Source: CAXXOK01 sp035353615
GTDB lineage: Bacteria > Bacillota > Clostridia > Christensenellales > Aristaeellaceae
NCBI GenBank assembly: GCA_035353615.1
Contig: DAOPZY010000002.1
Coordinates: 116,492 to 180,491 of the forward strand
DNA: 64,000 nucleotides
Direction of reading: 5' to 3'
In this document: positions 49,231-57,782 of the stretch, one piece after another
How the letters are laid out: each line of letters starts with the position of its first letter
Position numbering within the stretch: position 1 is the stretch's first letter
Translations under genes and position numbers: made by a program
The notes under the pieces: generated by a model
Database searches by the model: none
Told to the model about the DNA's origin: nothing
The model's input: only the letters and a program-made list of their open reading frames with translations

Positions 49231-50756
49231 TTCCCTTCCCCTCCAATCGCAGCGATGATAATCTTTTCCTGATCGTACTCGCCTTTATGGAACTCCGCCG
49301 TAATGCGGTTGTGCGCCATGACCAGGATGCGGTCGCACATGCCCATCAGCTCTTCCATTTCCGAGGAAACCATCAGGATGGTGGATTTGTTTTTGGCCAG
49401 CTCGTTGATGATGGTGTAGATTTCATACTTCGCGCCCACGTCTACGCCGCGGGTCGGCTCGTCCAGCAGGAACACCTGCGGCCGGCGCGCCACCCACTTG
49501 GAAAGCACCACTTTTTGCTGGTTGCCGCCGGACAGATTGATGACCGCCTGCTTGCCGGGGTCGTAGGTGCGCACCTGAAGCTCGTCCACCATTTCCTTGG
49601 TCATTTTGTCCTCGCCGGCCGCGTCCATCAGCCCCATGGCGCCGTGGCTCAGCTCCGGAAGGCTTGTGACCACGATGTTCTGCTCCACGGTCATGGGCAT
49701 AATCAGGCCTTCCTCACGGCGGTTTTCCGTAATGAACGCCATGCTGCTGCGGATGCAGTTGATCGGCGTGATCGGCTTAATTTCCTGCCCGTGGTGGCTG
49801 ATGCTGCCGTGATCGATCGCGTCCACGCCGAACAGGCAGCGCAGAAACTCGGTGCGGCCCGCGCCCATCAGCCCGAACATGCCGACGATTTCGCCTTCCC
49901 GCAGGTTCATGCTGATGTGGTCAAACCGCCCTGTCTGGCAAATCTCGTTGGCCTCAAATACAACGCCGCCAATGGTTTTTTCAACGGTCGGGTAAATTTT
50001 GTTCAGTTCCCGGCCCACCATGGCTTTGATGACCTCCGCCGGGGTCAGCTCCGCCCGCGGCTTTTGCAGAATGATTTTGCCGTCCCTGAGCACGGTAATT
50101 TCATCGCAGTGGGCAAACACGTCCTCCAGAATATGCGAAATGAAAATGATGGATTTGCCCTTGTTTTTCAGCTCGTGCATAATATGGAAAAGCTTGTCCT
50201 TTTCCGTGGTGGAAAGCGACGTGGTCGGCTCGTCCAGAAAGATGATGTCCGCGTCGCGCACAATGGCCTTGGTGATTTCCACCAGCTGACGCTGGCCCAT
50301 GGGCAGGGTGCCCACAATCGCCGAAGGGCTGATGTTGTCAATGCCCAGCTGCATAAGCTTTTCCCGCGCCATTTTGCGCATTTTGCGGTTGCTCACAAAC
50401 GGGGATTTACCCGCCTTGGGCAAGTCCGTGATAAACAGGTTTTCCGCGACGGTCAGGTTGGAAAACAGGTTGAGTTCCTGATGAATAAAGGCGATGCCCG
50501 CGCAGGCGCAGGTTTTGGGGTCCTTGGGCTCAAAAGGCTCGTCGTTGAGCCAGATTTCGCCGGTATCCCTGTGGTGGATGCCGCCCAGTATATTCATCAT
50601 GGTGGATTTGCCCGCGCCGTTTTCCCCCACCAGGCCAAGGATGGTGCCCTTGCGCAGCGACAACGTCACATCGCTCAGCACGCGTACCTGTGCGAAGGAT
50701 TTGCTCATTTCTTTCAGTCGCAGGGCGTATTCACACATATCTGCCAAGTTGCTCAC
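49227..50756 (-). CDS. Sugar ABC transporter ATP-binding protein (RbsA/AlsA-like, two domains)
   Basis: A 509-residue tandem ATPase. The first half has Walker A GENGAGKST, Q-loop HQELNL and Walker B IIFLDEPTTSL. The second has the altered Walker A-like GLMGAGRTE, the signature LSGGNQQKV and Walker B FLLDEPTRGVD. This is the usual form of ribose, galactose and allose ATPases. It lies between two permease genes, with an 18-base gap to the first and a four-base overlap with the second. GTG at 50756 directly abuts GAGGAA; TTG at 50747 is a plausible alternative. Confidence 0.95.
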   Translation of the reverse strand: MSNLADMCEYALRLKEMSKSFAQVRVLSDVTLSLRKGTILGLVGENGAGKSTMMNILGGIHHRDTGEIWLNDEPFEPKDPKTCACAGIAFIHQELNLFSNLTVAENLFITDLPKAGKSPFVSNRKMRKMAREKLMQLGIDNISPSAIVGTLPMGQRQLVEITKAIVRDADIIFLDEPTTSLSTTEKDKLFHIMHELKNKGKSIIFISHILEDVFAHCDEITVLRDGKIILQKPRAELTPAEVIKAMVGRELNKIYPTVEKTIGGVVFEANEICQTGRFDHISMNLREGEIVGMFGLMGAGRTEFLRCLFGVDAIDHGSISHHGQEIKPITPINCIRSSMAFITENRREEGLIMPMTVEQNIVVTSLPELSHGAMGLMDAAGEDKMTKEMVDELQVRTYDPGKQAVINLSGGNQQKVVLSKWVARRPQVFLLDEPTRGVDVGAKYEIYTIINELAKNKSTILMVSSEMEELMGMCDRILVMAHNRITAEFHKGEYDQEKIIIAAIGGEGK

Positions 50757-50774
50757 TTCCTCACTATTGTAGGG

Positions 50775-51743
50775 TCAGGCGCGCACGCGCGATTTCTTTG
50801 CCAGGTCCATGGCCGCGGCCAGCAGCACGATCAGGCCCTTGATGATGCTGATTACGTACCAGTCCACACCCAGCAGGTTCATGCTGATGTTAATCAGGAT
50901 GATGAGGAACGCGCCCATCAGCGTGCCGGCGATTTTACCGCTGCCGCCCAGCGGGCTGGTGCCGCCGATGATAATAGCGCTCATGAAATCGATAAACATA
51001 TTGGAGGCAAAGCTCGGCGCGGCCGATTCCATCTGCGCGATCATCACAATGCCGCCGCAGGCGGAGCAAAGGCCGCTGATGACATACAGTTTGAAAATGG
51101 TTTTTTTAACCGGAATGCCGGAGATCAGCGCGGTTTTGGGGTTGTTGCCCACCGCGTAAATCTGCCTGCCCAGTTTGGTACGGTTCAGGATAAACTGGGC
51201 AATCAGCACAATCAGAAGCGCAAAGAAGAACGTATAGGGAAACACCCAGACGCTTTTGGTGCCAAACACCGTAAATGAATCCGGCAGGCCGCCAATGGTC
51301 TGGCTTTGCGTGTAAAGCAGCGCAAGGCCAGAGCCGATCATCTGCGTGGCCATGGTAACAATAAAGGAAGGCATTTTAAACGTGACAATTGAAAGCCCGT
51401 TGATAACGCCAAACACAAGCCCGATCAGCAGCATCACAATCAGGGCGATGGGAACGCTGTACCACTGATTGGGCAAAAGGCCGCTGGTGGTGCTCATAAT
51501 GGACGCGCCAACCACGCCGGACAGCGCAATGACGGACGTGGCAGAAAAATCCACGCCGCCGTTGAGCACCGCGTAAGTTTGGCCGCAGCCGACAATCAGC
51601 AGCACGCACACCTGGCTAAATACGTTGCGGATATTATAGGCGGTGCCAAAATTGGGTATAAAGGCAAAGCAGAGAATCACATACCCCAACAAAAACCATA
51701 CGATGGTGTTTGTGGACTTCAGCTTCTCCAAAGTCCGTTTCAT
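50775..51743 (-). CDS. Sugar ABC transporter permease (RbsC-like), first subunit
   Basis: A 322-residue membrane protein with about eight to ten helices. Landmarks are GCGQTYAVLNGGVDFSATS near residue 65, GRQIYAVGNNPKTALISGI and GGTSPLGGSGKIAGT. It is a paralogue of the permease at 48247. MKRTLEK at 51743 was chosen because GAGGGTG precedes it. A structured 350-base gap separates it from the substrate-binding protein gene upstream. Confidence 0.92.
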   Translation of the reverse strand: MKRTLEKLKSTNTIVWFLLGYVILCFAFIPNFGTAYNIRNVFSQVCVLLIVGCGQTYAVLNGGVDFSATSVIALSGVVGASIMSTTSGLLPNQWYSVPIALIVMLLIGLVFGVINGLSIVTFKMPSFIVTMATQMIGSGLALLYTQSQTIGGLPDSFTVFGTKSVWVFPYTFFFALLIVLIAQFILNRTKLGRQIYAVGNNPKTALISGIPVKKTIFKLYVISGLCSACGGIVMIAQMESAAPSFASNMFIDFMSAIIIGGTSPLGGSGKIAGTLMGAFLIILINISMNLLGVDWYVISIIKGLIVLLAAAMDLAKKSRVRA

Positions 51744-51798
51744 CCAATCACCCTCACTCACTGTCCCAACAGACATTTATTACCGGTGAAAATCACAA

Positions 51799-52060
51799 GG
51801 CGGTTGGTCGGACTGCAAGTCCGGCCAACCGCCCTACTCACCCTCAGGTGTGTAGCGATGAGCTTCAGCAGAAGCTTATCGGGGGTTACGGCGACCGCTC
51901 GAAGTAGCGAGCGCGTATCGCTGTAAAGAAGCGGTCTGCCGGGAGAAGGGAGGGATTCCGCTTCCCCCAAGCATGGAACCGTGATGAAGGCCATCCTTCA
52001 TTTGCATCCTTGTAGGTCAGGGTTCGGCCCCGGCTTATCGCCGCCGGGCTATTTCAGTTG
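51799..52060 (-). other. Structured intercistronic region between substrate-binding protein and permease genes
   Basis: The 354-base gap contains several strong hairpins. One is GGCGGTTGGTCGGACT paired with AGTCCGGCCAACCGCC (51799-51833). Others are GATGAGCTTC/GAAGCTTATC, CGCTCG/CGAGCG and a GGCGG-rich stem near the upstream end. There is no clear T run. It may stabilise the 5' message so that binding protein is made in excess, or be a small RNA. No coding sequence is evident. Confidence 0.5.
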
Positions 52061-52097
52061 TTTCTGAGGCCCATTGTACGCGATAGGGTTGGATAAA

Positions 52098-53066
52098 TCA
52101 ATACCCCGCGAAGCCCAGTTCCTCAACGTTCGCCTGCGTCACTTCAAAGCCCGGGTCAAACGCGTCGGGATCGACGGTTTCGCCCTTGGCCAGCGCTACG
52201 GCGTTCTCCACGCACAGACGGCCCTGCTCGGTAGCGTCCTGCACGGATACGATGTCGATGTAGCCGGCCTTGATCTCGTTCACAGCATCGGCGGCGCCGT
52301 CAAAGGTGACCCACAGCACATGCTTGGCGTCCGTGGTGGGATACCACATGTCAAACTTCTGCAGCATAGCCTTCACGGTGGGGATCAGGAAGTCGGAAGC
52401 GGTGAAGATCATGTTGACGTCCGGGTTCGCCTGCAGGGCGGCCTGTCCCAAGGAGTCGGCGTTCTCCGCTTTCCACTCGGTGGGGATTTCGATTACGCTG
52501 GTGAAGATTTCGGGATACTTCTGCGCCACTTCTTTGAAGCCTTCGTGACGGGCTACCGCGTTGGTGTCGCCCAGGTTGCCGATGAACTCCATGACTTTGT
52601 AGGTTTTGCCGGAGGTCTTGGCCTGCTCGGCAACCCATTCCATCTCACGGATCACCATGGCTTTGTTATCGGAAGCAACGGAACAGCCGACCACAGCGCC
52701 TTCGCCGGCGCCACGGTTGTTCATCACAACGGGGATACCCGCGTCGTTGCACTTTTTGATGGCGCTAACGATGGTGGTGGAATCCTTCGGAGCAATAATG
52801 ATCGCCTTCACGCCGGAAGCGATCAGGGTTTCAATCTGCTGATTCTGCTTCTGAGCGTCGCCGTCGGCGATCACTTCGGTGTACTTCACACCCAGTTTGT
52901 CCAGTTCGGCATGCATGGAAGCTTGGTTCTCGGTCCACATCTGGGACTCGATCGCGTCCATGGAAATACCGATGGTAATGTTGCTGTTGTCGGCTTCCGC
53001 AAGCGCAGCGCCGGTCAGTGACAGTACCATAGCCAGAGCCAGTAGAATGCTGAGGGTCTTTTTCAT
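52098..53066 (-). CDS. Sugar ABC transporter substrate-binding protein (RbsB-like)
   Basis: A 322-residue exported protein of the Peripla_BP_4 type that captures a sugar outside the cell. Residues 1-23 are a signal peptide ending in GAALA. It lacks the lipobox Cys common to Gram-positive binding proteins. The N-terminal lobe has ITIGISMDAIESQMW and VKAIIIAPKDST; the C-terminal lobe has IFTASDFLIPTVKAML and VTFDGAADAVNEIKAGY. A ribose- or allose-type ligand is suggested by the neighbouring alsK and alsE genes. AGGAGG precedes the ATG. A short palindrome ATCGGT-N4-ACCGAT lies just upstream. Confidence 0.9.
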   Translation of the reverse strand: MKKTLSILLALAMVLSLTGAALAEADNSNITIGISMDAIESQMWTENQASMHAELDKLGVKYTEVIADGDAQKQNQQIETLIASGVKAIIIAPKDSTTIVSAIKKCNDAGIPVVMNNRGAGEGAVVGCSVASDNKAMVIREMEWVAEQAKTSGKTYKVMEFIGNLGDTNAVARHEGFKEVAQKYPEIFTSVIEIPTEWKAENADSLGQAALQANPDVNMIFTASDFLIPTVKAMLQKFDMWYPTTDAKHVLWVTFDGAADAVNEIKAGYIDIVSVQDATEQGRLCVENAVALAKGETVDPDAFDPGFEVTQANVEELGFAGY

Positions 53067-53110
53067 GGTTTTTCCTCCTATTTATTATAATCGGTATCCA
53101 CCGATCAGGA

Positions 53111-53719
53111 TCAGATTAACCCTTTCAGGATGCCGCACATCGCGTCGGTTTCCAACCGTTCCAGCATGCAAAAGGCTGTGTTCAGGTTGGAGCCGGTGCA
53201 CAGCACCCCGTGCAGGGGCAGGATCACGCCCAGCGGCATTTCGTTTACGCGCGGGCCAAATTCCTGAAAGTACTTGTAGACGTTCTCCGCCAATTGCGGC
53301 GTGTAGGCTTTGGTGTAGGGGATGCAACCGCAATCGCCCTTTTTCATGGTGGCTTCCGTTAAGGACGGAATGGGTTTGGACTGGGATGCGTACACCATGC
53401 AGTATTGGGGATGCGCGTGGATGCAAGCGCCGATGTAGTCAAAGTTCTTGATGAGGTTGATGTGCATATCGCTCTCCCGGCTCACAACCCCCGTGCCCTC
53501 CAGAATGTTTTTATCGTAGTCCATCAGGATAAAATCCTCAACCCCGATGTTGCAGCGGTGAAATTCGCTCATCATGGACGGGGACACCAGCAGTTTTCCC
53601 GGCTCCACCTCCACCGCCACGTTGCCGCCCGCCGCGTTGGTCAGCCTGCGGTCGAACATGAGCTTGACAATCTCTTTGAGCGCCTTGCGCTCCTCCATAA
53701 AGGAAAGTTGACATGCCAT
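53111..53719 (-). CDS. Class II aldolase/adducin family protein (fuculose/rhamnulose phosphate aldolase-like)
   Basis: A 202-residue zinc-dependent aldolase of the FucA/AraD/RhaD class. Substrate-binding AAGGNVAV lies near residue 33. The catalytic Glu is in SRESDMH. Zinc ligands are the two His in IHAHPQY and a His in LPLHGVL. It cleaves a sugar 1-phosphate to dihydroxyacetone phosphate and an aldehyde. It follows the PfkB gene after 35 bases and precedes the binding-protein gene. Which ketose phosphate is used is unknown. Confidence 0.88.
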   Translation of the reverse strand: MACQLSFMEERKALKEIVKLMFDRRLTNAAGGNVAVEVEPGKLLVSPSMMSEFHRCNIGVEDFILMDYDKNILEGTGVVSRESDMHINLIKNFDYIGACIHAHPQYCMVYASQSKPIPSLTEATMKKGDCGCIPYTKAYTPQLAENVYKYFQEFGPRVNEMPLGVILPLHGVLCTGSNLNTAFCMLERLETDAMCGILKGLI

Positions 53720-53754
53720 GATTGTTTTTCCCTCCCGACGCCGAAATCCGACGT

Positions 53755-54687
53755 TTACAGCTTTGTGATGACCACCTGTGATTGCAGAGCCGCTGCGCGC
53801 GCAGGGTCAAAACCAACTGTCAAGTCACTTTCGGCGGTCGCGGCGGATACGGCGGTGGCAATCCGCAAGGTCGTTTCAAAGTCTGCTTTGATTTCCAGCC
53901 CGTAGGCCAGCCCGGACAGGTACGCATCCCCGCAGCCGATGGTGTTGAGCACCTGCACCGTGAGCGGATGCACCCGGTAGAACTGGCCCTGATACAGCAC
54001 GTAGGAGCCTTCGCCCCCGCAGCTGACGGCTACCACCTCGATGCCCATGGCCGCGATGCGACGCATGCCGCTAAGGATTTCCGCCTCCGAGCCGATGGGG
54101 CACCCCAATACCTGCGACAGCTCCTCCACGTTCGGTTTCACCAGATACGGCTTTGCCTTGAGGCCTTCCACCAGGTTACGGGAGCTGGTATCCAGCAGGA
54201 AGCGAATGCCCCGGCCTTCCAGCCGCTCCATCACGCGGTTATAGAAGAAGGGAACCTCCGTGTTGGACGCGTCCCCGGAGAGGATGAGCGTATCGCCCGC
54301 CGTCAGCTCTTTTTCAAGCTTGCCCAGCAGTTCCTCGCACAACTCCCGCGATACCACCTCGCCCTTCTCGGTCACCAGCGTGCAGGTGTGATCGTCCTCA
54401 ATGATCGCGTAATTGGTTCGGGATTCGCCTTTCTTAACATACAGCAGCCGAACATCCAGATTTTCGTGGGCCTTGAGGGTGTGGAGTATGCGTTTGCCCG
54501 TTTCCCCCATCGCGATGCCGAAGCACCGGCTGCTCATGCCCAGCTGACTCAGGTTGAGCGATACATGCGTACCCTTGCCCCCCAGCACATCCACCACGCG
54601 TTTGATGCGGTTGGTGCTGTTCTGGCAAAAGGATTCAATAAACAGGAGCCTGTCAATGGCGGTATTGATGGTTAGCGTGCTAATCAA
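53755..54687 (-). CDS. PfkB family kinase, 1-phosphofructokinase/tagatose-6-phosphate kinase-like
   Basis: A 310-residue ribokinase-fold kinase. GGKGTHVSLNLSQLG near residue 37 is the first PfkB motif. VLNTIGCGDAYLSGLAYG near 247 is the second, with the catalytic Asp in GCGDA. SWISS-type length and the GGKG segment match FruK/LacC. It probably phosphorylates a phosphorylated ketose to a bisphosphate. The start is a TTG at 54687 preceded by GGAAGG; no ATG start fits. It is the first gene of the minus-strand operon. Confidence 0.85.
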   Translation of the reverse strand: MISTLTINTAIDRLLFIESFCQNSTNRIKRVVDVLGGKGTHVSLNLSQLGMSSRCFGIAMGETGKRILHTLKAHENLDVRLLYVKKGESRTNYAIIEDDHTCTLVTEKGEVVSRELCEELLGKLEKELTAGDTLILSGDASNTEVPFFYNRVMERLEGRGIRFLLDTSSRNLVEGLKAKPYLVKPNVEELSQVLGCPIGSEAEILSGMRRIAAMGIEVVAVSCGGEGSYVLYQGQFYRVHPLTVQVLNTIGCGDAYLSGLAYGLEIKADFETTLRIATAVSAATAESDLTVGFDPARAAALQSQVVITKL

Positions 54688-54757
54688 ATCACCATTTCCT
54701 TCCGTTTCAGGCAGAGCGCTACCATTTGTGTGTGGCCTTCTGCGCTTTGATGACCAT

Positions 54758-54786
54758 ATTATAGCGTATCGGTCATAATAATGCAA
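54758..54786 (-). promoter_or_regulatory. Promoter of the minus-strand sugar operon
   Basis: On the minus strand TTGCAT (54781-54786), 17 bases, then TATAAT (54758-54763). A TGACC-N15-GGTCA inverted repeat (54751-54775) covers the -10 box, so a repressor there would block transcription. Confidence 0.75.
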
Positions 54787-54876
54787 CCCCCAATTTAAAC
54801 TTTTTGTGATTATTTTCACTCAAAATGTACAAACCGTTGTGTTATAAGGCTTCTATATGTTGTTTTAATCCGTCTA

Positions 54877-54905
54877 TTGCTTTTGTTTGGGTTCCGTATT
54901 ATACT
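54877..54905 (+). promoter_or_regulatory. Promoter of alsK (divergent)
   Basis: TTGCTT (54877-54882), 17 bases, then TATACT (54900-54905). A CGGTCA-N15-TGACCG inverted repeat (54912-54938) lies just downstream of the -10. Confidence 0.7.
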
Positions 54906-54911
54906 TTGTAT

Positions 54912-54938
54912 CGGTCATTTTCAGGCACTGTGTGACCG
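54912..54938. promoter_or_regulatory. Candidate operator in the divergent als region
   Basis: CGGTCA and TGACCG, separated by 15 bases. The same half-sites occur at 54751-54775, 55927-55932 and 55988-55993, each near a promoter of this locus. The extended core is (G)TATCGGTCAT at two of them. The DeoR-type regulator of the locus is the likely binder. Confidence 0.5.
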
Positions 54939-54992
54939 CTCCGGTCAAGCCCGCGCGGTCAACCGGTTGCCGAATGGGAAAGGGGGTCCTTT

Positions 54993-55901
54993 ATGCCTGA
55001 TTCTTCTTATATGATCGGGATCGATATCGGCGGCACCCATCTGCGGATGGGGGCGGTGCAGGCGGACGGCACGGTGCTTCGGCACAGGATCGAGTCCAGC
55101 CGGCAGTACCTGACCAGCGCCCAACCCGTTGAAATGCTTACGCGCGCCATTGCCGGGTTCGCCGACGAAACGCCCGGCAAACTTCGGGGCGTTTGCATCG
55201 GGTTTCCCGGCACGGTCAGCAAGGATAAGTCCACGGTGCTGTCCTGCCCAAACCTGCCCTCGTTTGACGGCGTCAACATCCGCGACGCTCTGGCGGCGGC
55301 GGTGAACGCGCCGGTGATTGTGGAGCACGAGGTGCTGCTGCTGCTCACCAACGACCTGCGCGCCCACAGCCTGCAACAGGCGGATTGCGTAATGGCCGTG
55401 TACCTTGGCACCGGCGTCGGCAACGCGATGTATATCCACGGCCGGTTATTGGAGGGGAAAAACGGCACCTCCGGCGAGCTGGGGCACATCCCCGTGCCGG
55501 ACAGCCAAACCCCGTGCCCTTGCGGCAACGTCGGCTGCATCGAGCCATCCGCGTCCGGCAAACGGCTGGAAGCCATCCGCGCTGTGCTGTACCCGAAAGC
55601 GCCGGACTTTGAAGCCATGTTTGCCGCGGCGCAAGGCGATCCGGAAATCATCCGTTATCTGGATCACGTTGCCTGCGCCATCGCAACCGAAATTAACATT
55701 CTGGATCCGGATTGTATCCTGCTGGGCGGCGGCGTGCTCTCCATCGCCAACTTCCCGTACGAAGCGCTGCTGGCGCTGATCTGCAAGCATGCGCGCAAGC
55801 CCTACCCGGCGGAATCGCTCCGCTTTGTGCGCCTGGAGGTGGATCCGTTGCAGGGGGTTCGGGGCGCGGGTTTCTACGCGTGGCAACGGCTCGCGTCCTG
55901 A
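54993..55901 (+). CDS. alsK: D-allose kinase (ROK family)
   Basis: A 302-residue ROK kinase that makes allose 6-phosphate from D-allose. The phosphate loop is GIDIGGTHLRMG. GFPGTVSKDKSTVLSCPNLP closely follows the segment of Escherichia AlsK, as do YLGTGVGNAMYIHG, GTSGELGHIPV, CPCGNVGCIEP and LGGGVLSIANFPYEAL. The zinc-site HIP and C-x-C-x4-C pattern is intact. AAAGGGGG precedes the ATG. The allulose-6-phosphate epimerase gene is next, which supports the substrate call. Confidence 0.88.
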   Translation: MPDSSYMIGIDIGGTHLRMGAVQADGTVLRHRIESSRQYLTSAQPVEMLTRAIAGFADETPGKLRGVCIGFPGTVSKDKSTVLSCPNLPSFDGVNIRDALAAAVNAPVIVEHEVLLLLTNDLRAHSLQQADCVMAVYLGTGVGNAMYIHGRLLEGKNGTSGELGHIPVPDSQTPCPCGNVGCIEPSASGKRLEAIRAVLYPKAPDFEAMFAAAQGDPEIIRYLDHVACAIATEINILDPDCILLGGGVLSIANFPYEALLALICKHARKPYPAESLRFVRLEVDPLQGVRGAGFYAWQRLAS

Positions 55902-56000
55902 ATCCTCGCCGTTCAGTCACCTGAATCGGTCATTATGCCCGATATTATGTTGTTGCGGTTACATGCAAACGAAAAATTTGCTGAATGTGACCGTATCTGC

Positions 56001-56033
56001 TTGACATTTTTACCGATTGTGTGTTTATATAAT
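56001..56033 (+). promoter_or_regulatory. Candidate promoter of alsE
   Basis: A perfect TTGACA (56001-56006) and TATAAT (56028-56033) are 21 bases apart, longer than usual. TTTATA at 56024 would give 17. CGGTCA-type half-sites lie at 55927 and 55988. Confidence 0.5.
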
Positions 56034-56070
56034 TCGTATCACACAAAACCAAAAGGAGTGACGCTTCCCT

Positions 56071-56727
56071 ATGAACAAAATCTCCCCTTCCGTCATGTGC
56101 ATCGATATGCTCGATCTGGAAAATCAGTTAACCGCATTGGATCAGGCAGGCATCGACCTGTACCATATTGACATTATGGACGGTCACTACGTGCCCAACT
56201 ATGCGTTAAGCACCTATACCATGCAGGATATCGCCCGGGTTTCCAAAACCCCCATGGACGTGCACCTGATGGTTACCAACCCCGAGCAGTACATCGAGGC
56301 GTTCGCCAAAGCCGGCGCCGCCATCATAACGCCGCATCTGGAAACGCTGGTGCACCCGATCCGCGTGCTCAAGCAAATCCGCTCGCTGGGCAAAAAGGCG
56401 GGCATCGCCGTGAACCCCGCGACGGATATCGCCCCCCTTGCCTATATGACCGATTTTCTCGATCTGGTGTGCGTGATGACTGTGGATCCAGGCTTTGCGG
56501 GGCAAACGCTGATCCCCTCCACCATCCGCAAAATCACCGATATCCGCAAAATGTTTGAAGCCGCGGGCAAACCGATCGACATCATGGTGGACGGGCAGGT
56601 TAAGGAAGAAACCGCGCCCACGCTGGTGGCGGCCGGGGCCAACGTGCTGGTGCTCGGCTCCTCGGGGCTGTTCAAATACAAGCCTGAGGAATATCGGCGC
56701 GTTGTGGAACACTATAAAAATTTGTAA
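56071..56727 (+). CDS. alsE: D-allulose-6-phosphate 3-epimerase
   Basis: A 218-residue TIM-barrel epimerase of the ribulose-phosphate epimerase family. The opening KISPSVMCIDML, the HIDIMDGHYVPN metal site (His and Asp), DVHLMVTNP, VMTVDPGFAGQTLIP and MVDGQV are present. The MCxDxL opening and the GQxxIP segment favour AlsE over Rpe. It converts allulose 6-phosphate to fructose 6-phosphate. It is downstream of alsK and 14 bases ahead of a glucose-6-phosphate isomerase. AAGGAG is rather far (about 12 bases) from the ATG. Confidence 0.85.
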   Translation: MNKISPSVMCIDMLDLENQLTALDQAGIDLYHIDIMDGHYVPNYALSTYTMQDIARVSKTPMDVHLMVTNPEQYIEAFAKAGAAIITPHLETLVHPIRVLKQIRSLGKKAGIAVNPATDIAPLAYMTDFLDLVCVMTVDPGFAGQTLIPSTIRKITDIRKMFEAAGKPIDIMVDGQVKEETAPTLVAAGANVLVLGSSGLFKYKPEEYRRVVEHYKNL

Positions 56728-56741
56728 GGGAGAATCGACCC

Positions 56742-57557
56742 ATGCAAGAGCTTTCCATGTTTGGCTTTCCCATTGTGTTTGACCCGACGGACGACCGGTT
56801 GACCCCCGCGGCGGCCGACGTGAGCTTTGAGGCTTACAACCGCAAGTATTCCAAGGGCATGTTCGGTTTGCTGGCCGACCCGACTTATACCGATGAAACC
56901 GAGCCATATTACGATTTTTACAAGGCCATCGGCCGGGACGGCGAACGCGCGGCCTTCAAGGCGCGCGCCCTGCGCTACGACAGCACCGTGATTATGCAGG
57001 GCGCGGCAGGCGGCGAGTTTAAAAAGACCGCCGGCCACTTCCATTGCGAGGTGCCCGGCAAGGGCATGAGCTACCCGGAATATTATCAGGTTATCAAGGG
57101 CACGGCGGTGTTCGTGATGCAAAAGGTGAAGGACGAGCACACCGAGGGCCGCATGCTGGTGGAGGATTGCCTGATCGCCGAGGTCAAAGCCGGGCAGGCG
57201 ATTGTGATTCCGCCCAATTACGGCCACTGCACCGTAAACGTGAGCGACGAAACGATGGTGTTTGTGAACCTCGTGGCGGAAAGCAGCCAGAACGACTACG
57301 CCGGCGTTAAGCGCAGCGTGGGTATGTGCTGCTACATTTTGCAGGCGGAAAACGGCGGTTACCGCATCCAGAAAAATCCCCATTACGATTTTGCCTGCGA
57401 ACCCAAAGCTGTAACCCCTGCCGACAGCGACGCGCTGGGCATCTACCAAAACAAACCCGTGTACAGCGAATACCTGCGCACCCCGCCAAAATTTGATTAC
57501 CTCACCAGCCCGGAAAACAACATGAAGGACTATTTTCTGGTGTTCCGGGCCAAATAG
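56742..57557 (+). CDS. Cupin-type glucose-6-phosphate isomerase
   Basis: A 271-residue cytoplasmic enzyme with the cupin fold of archaeal-type phosphoglucose isomerase. The metal-binding motifs are GHFHCEV, SYPEYYQVIKGTAVFVMQ and IPPNYGHCTVN, which give the His, His, Glu, His set. It interconverts fructose 6-phosphate and glucose 6-phosphate, the product end of the allose pathway. It is longer than typical archaeal forms (about 190 residues); the extra residues are at both ends. It follows alsE by 14 bases with AAGGGAG upstream, so the two are one operon. Confidence 0.88.
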   Translation: MQELSMFGFPIVFDPTDDRLTPAAADVSFEAYNRKYSKGMFGLLADPTYTDETEPYYDFYKAIGRDGERAAFKARALRYDSTVIMQGAAGGEFKKTAGHFHCEVPGKGMSYPEYYQVIKGTAVFVMQKVKDEHTEGRMLVEDCLIAEVKAGQAIVIPPNYGHCTVNVSDETMVFVNLVAESSQNDYAGVKRSVGMCCYILQAENGGYRIQKNPHYDFACEPKAVTPADSDALGIYQNKPVYSEYLRTPPKFDYLTSPENNMKDYFLVFRAK

Positions 57558-57581
57558 CTTGCCAGCTCCACTCCTTTGTTC

Positions 57582-57618
57582 GGCGGAAACCGTCAGCTAG
57601 CGGTTTCCGCCCTTCTTT
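57582..57618 (+). terminator. Rho-independent terminator of the als operon
   Basis: GGCGGAAACCG and CGGTTTCCGCC form an 11-bp stem with an 8-base loop, followed by CTTCTTT. It lies 25 bases past the stop codon. Confidence 0.85.
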
Positions 57619-57725
57619 GTATGTAGGGGTTCCGCGCCCCCCTGCGCCGGGCGCGAAAACGGCAGGCGCGTTTCCTGACCCCACCGCCGCGCGCCCCGCC
57701 AAGCGTCCGGGCAGGCGGGAGCGGC

Positions 57726-57753
57726 TTGGCATTTGCGCAAAATGTGATATGAT
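57726..57753 (+). promoter_or_regulatory. Promoter of the PHP phosphoesterase gene
   Basis: TTGGCA (57726-57731), 16 bases, then TATGAT (57748-57753), 30 bases before the start codon. Confidence 0.65.
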
Positions 57754-57782
57754 AAACACATCCACAGAAACGAGGCGATCCC

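Noticed and set aside
51799..52060. tRNA or T-box in the structured transporter gap
   Set aside because: There is no cloverleaf with a GTTCGAATC-type arm and no T-box consensus.
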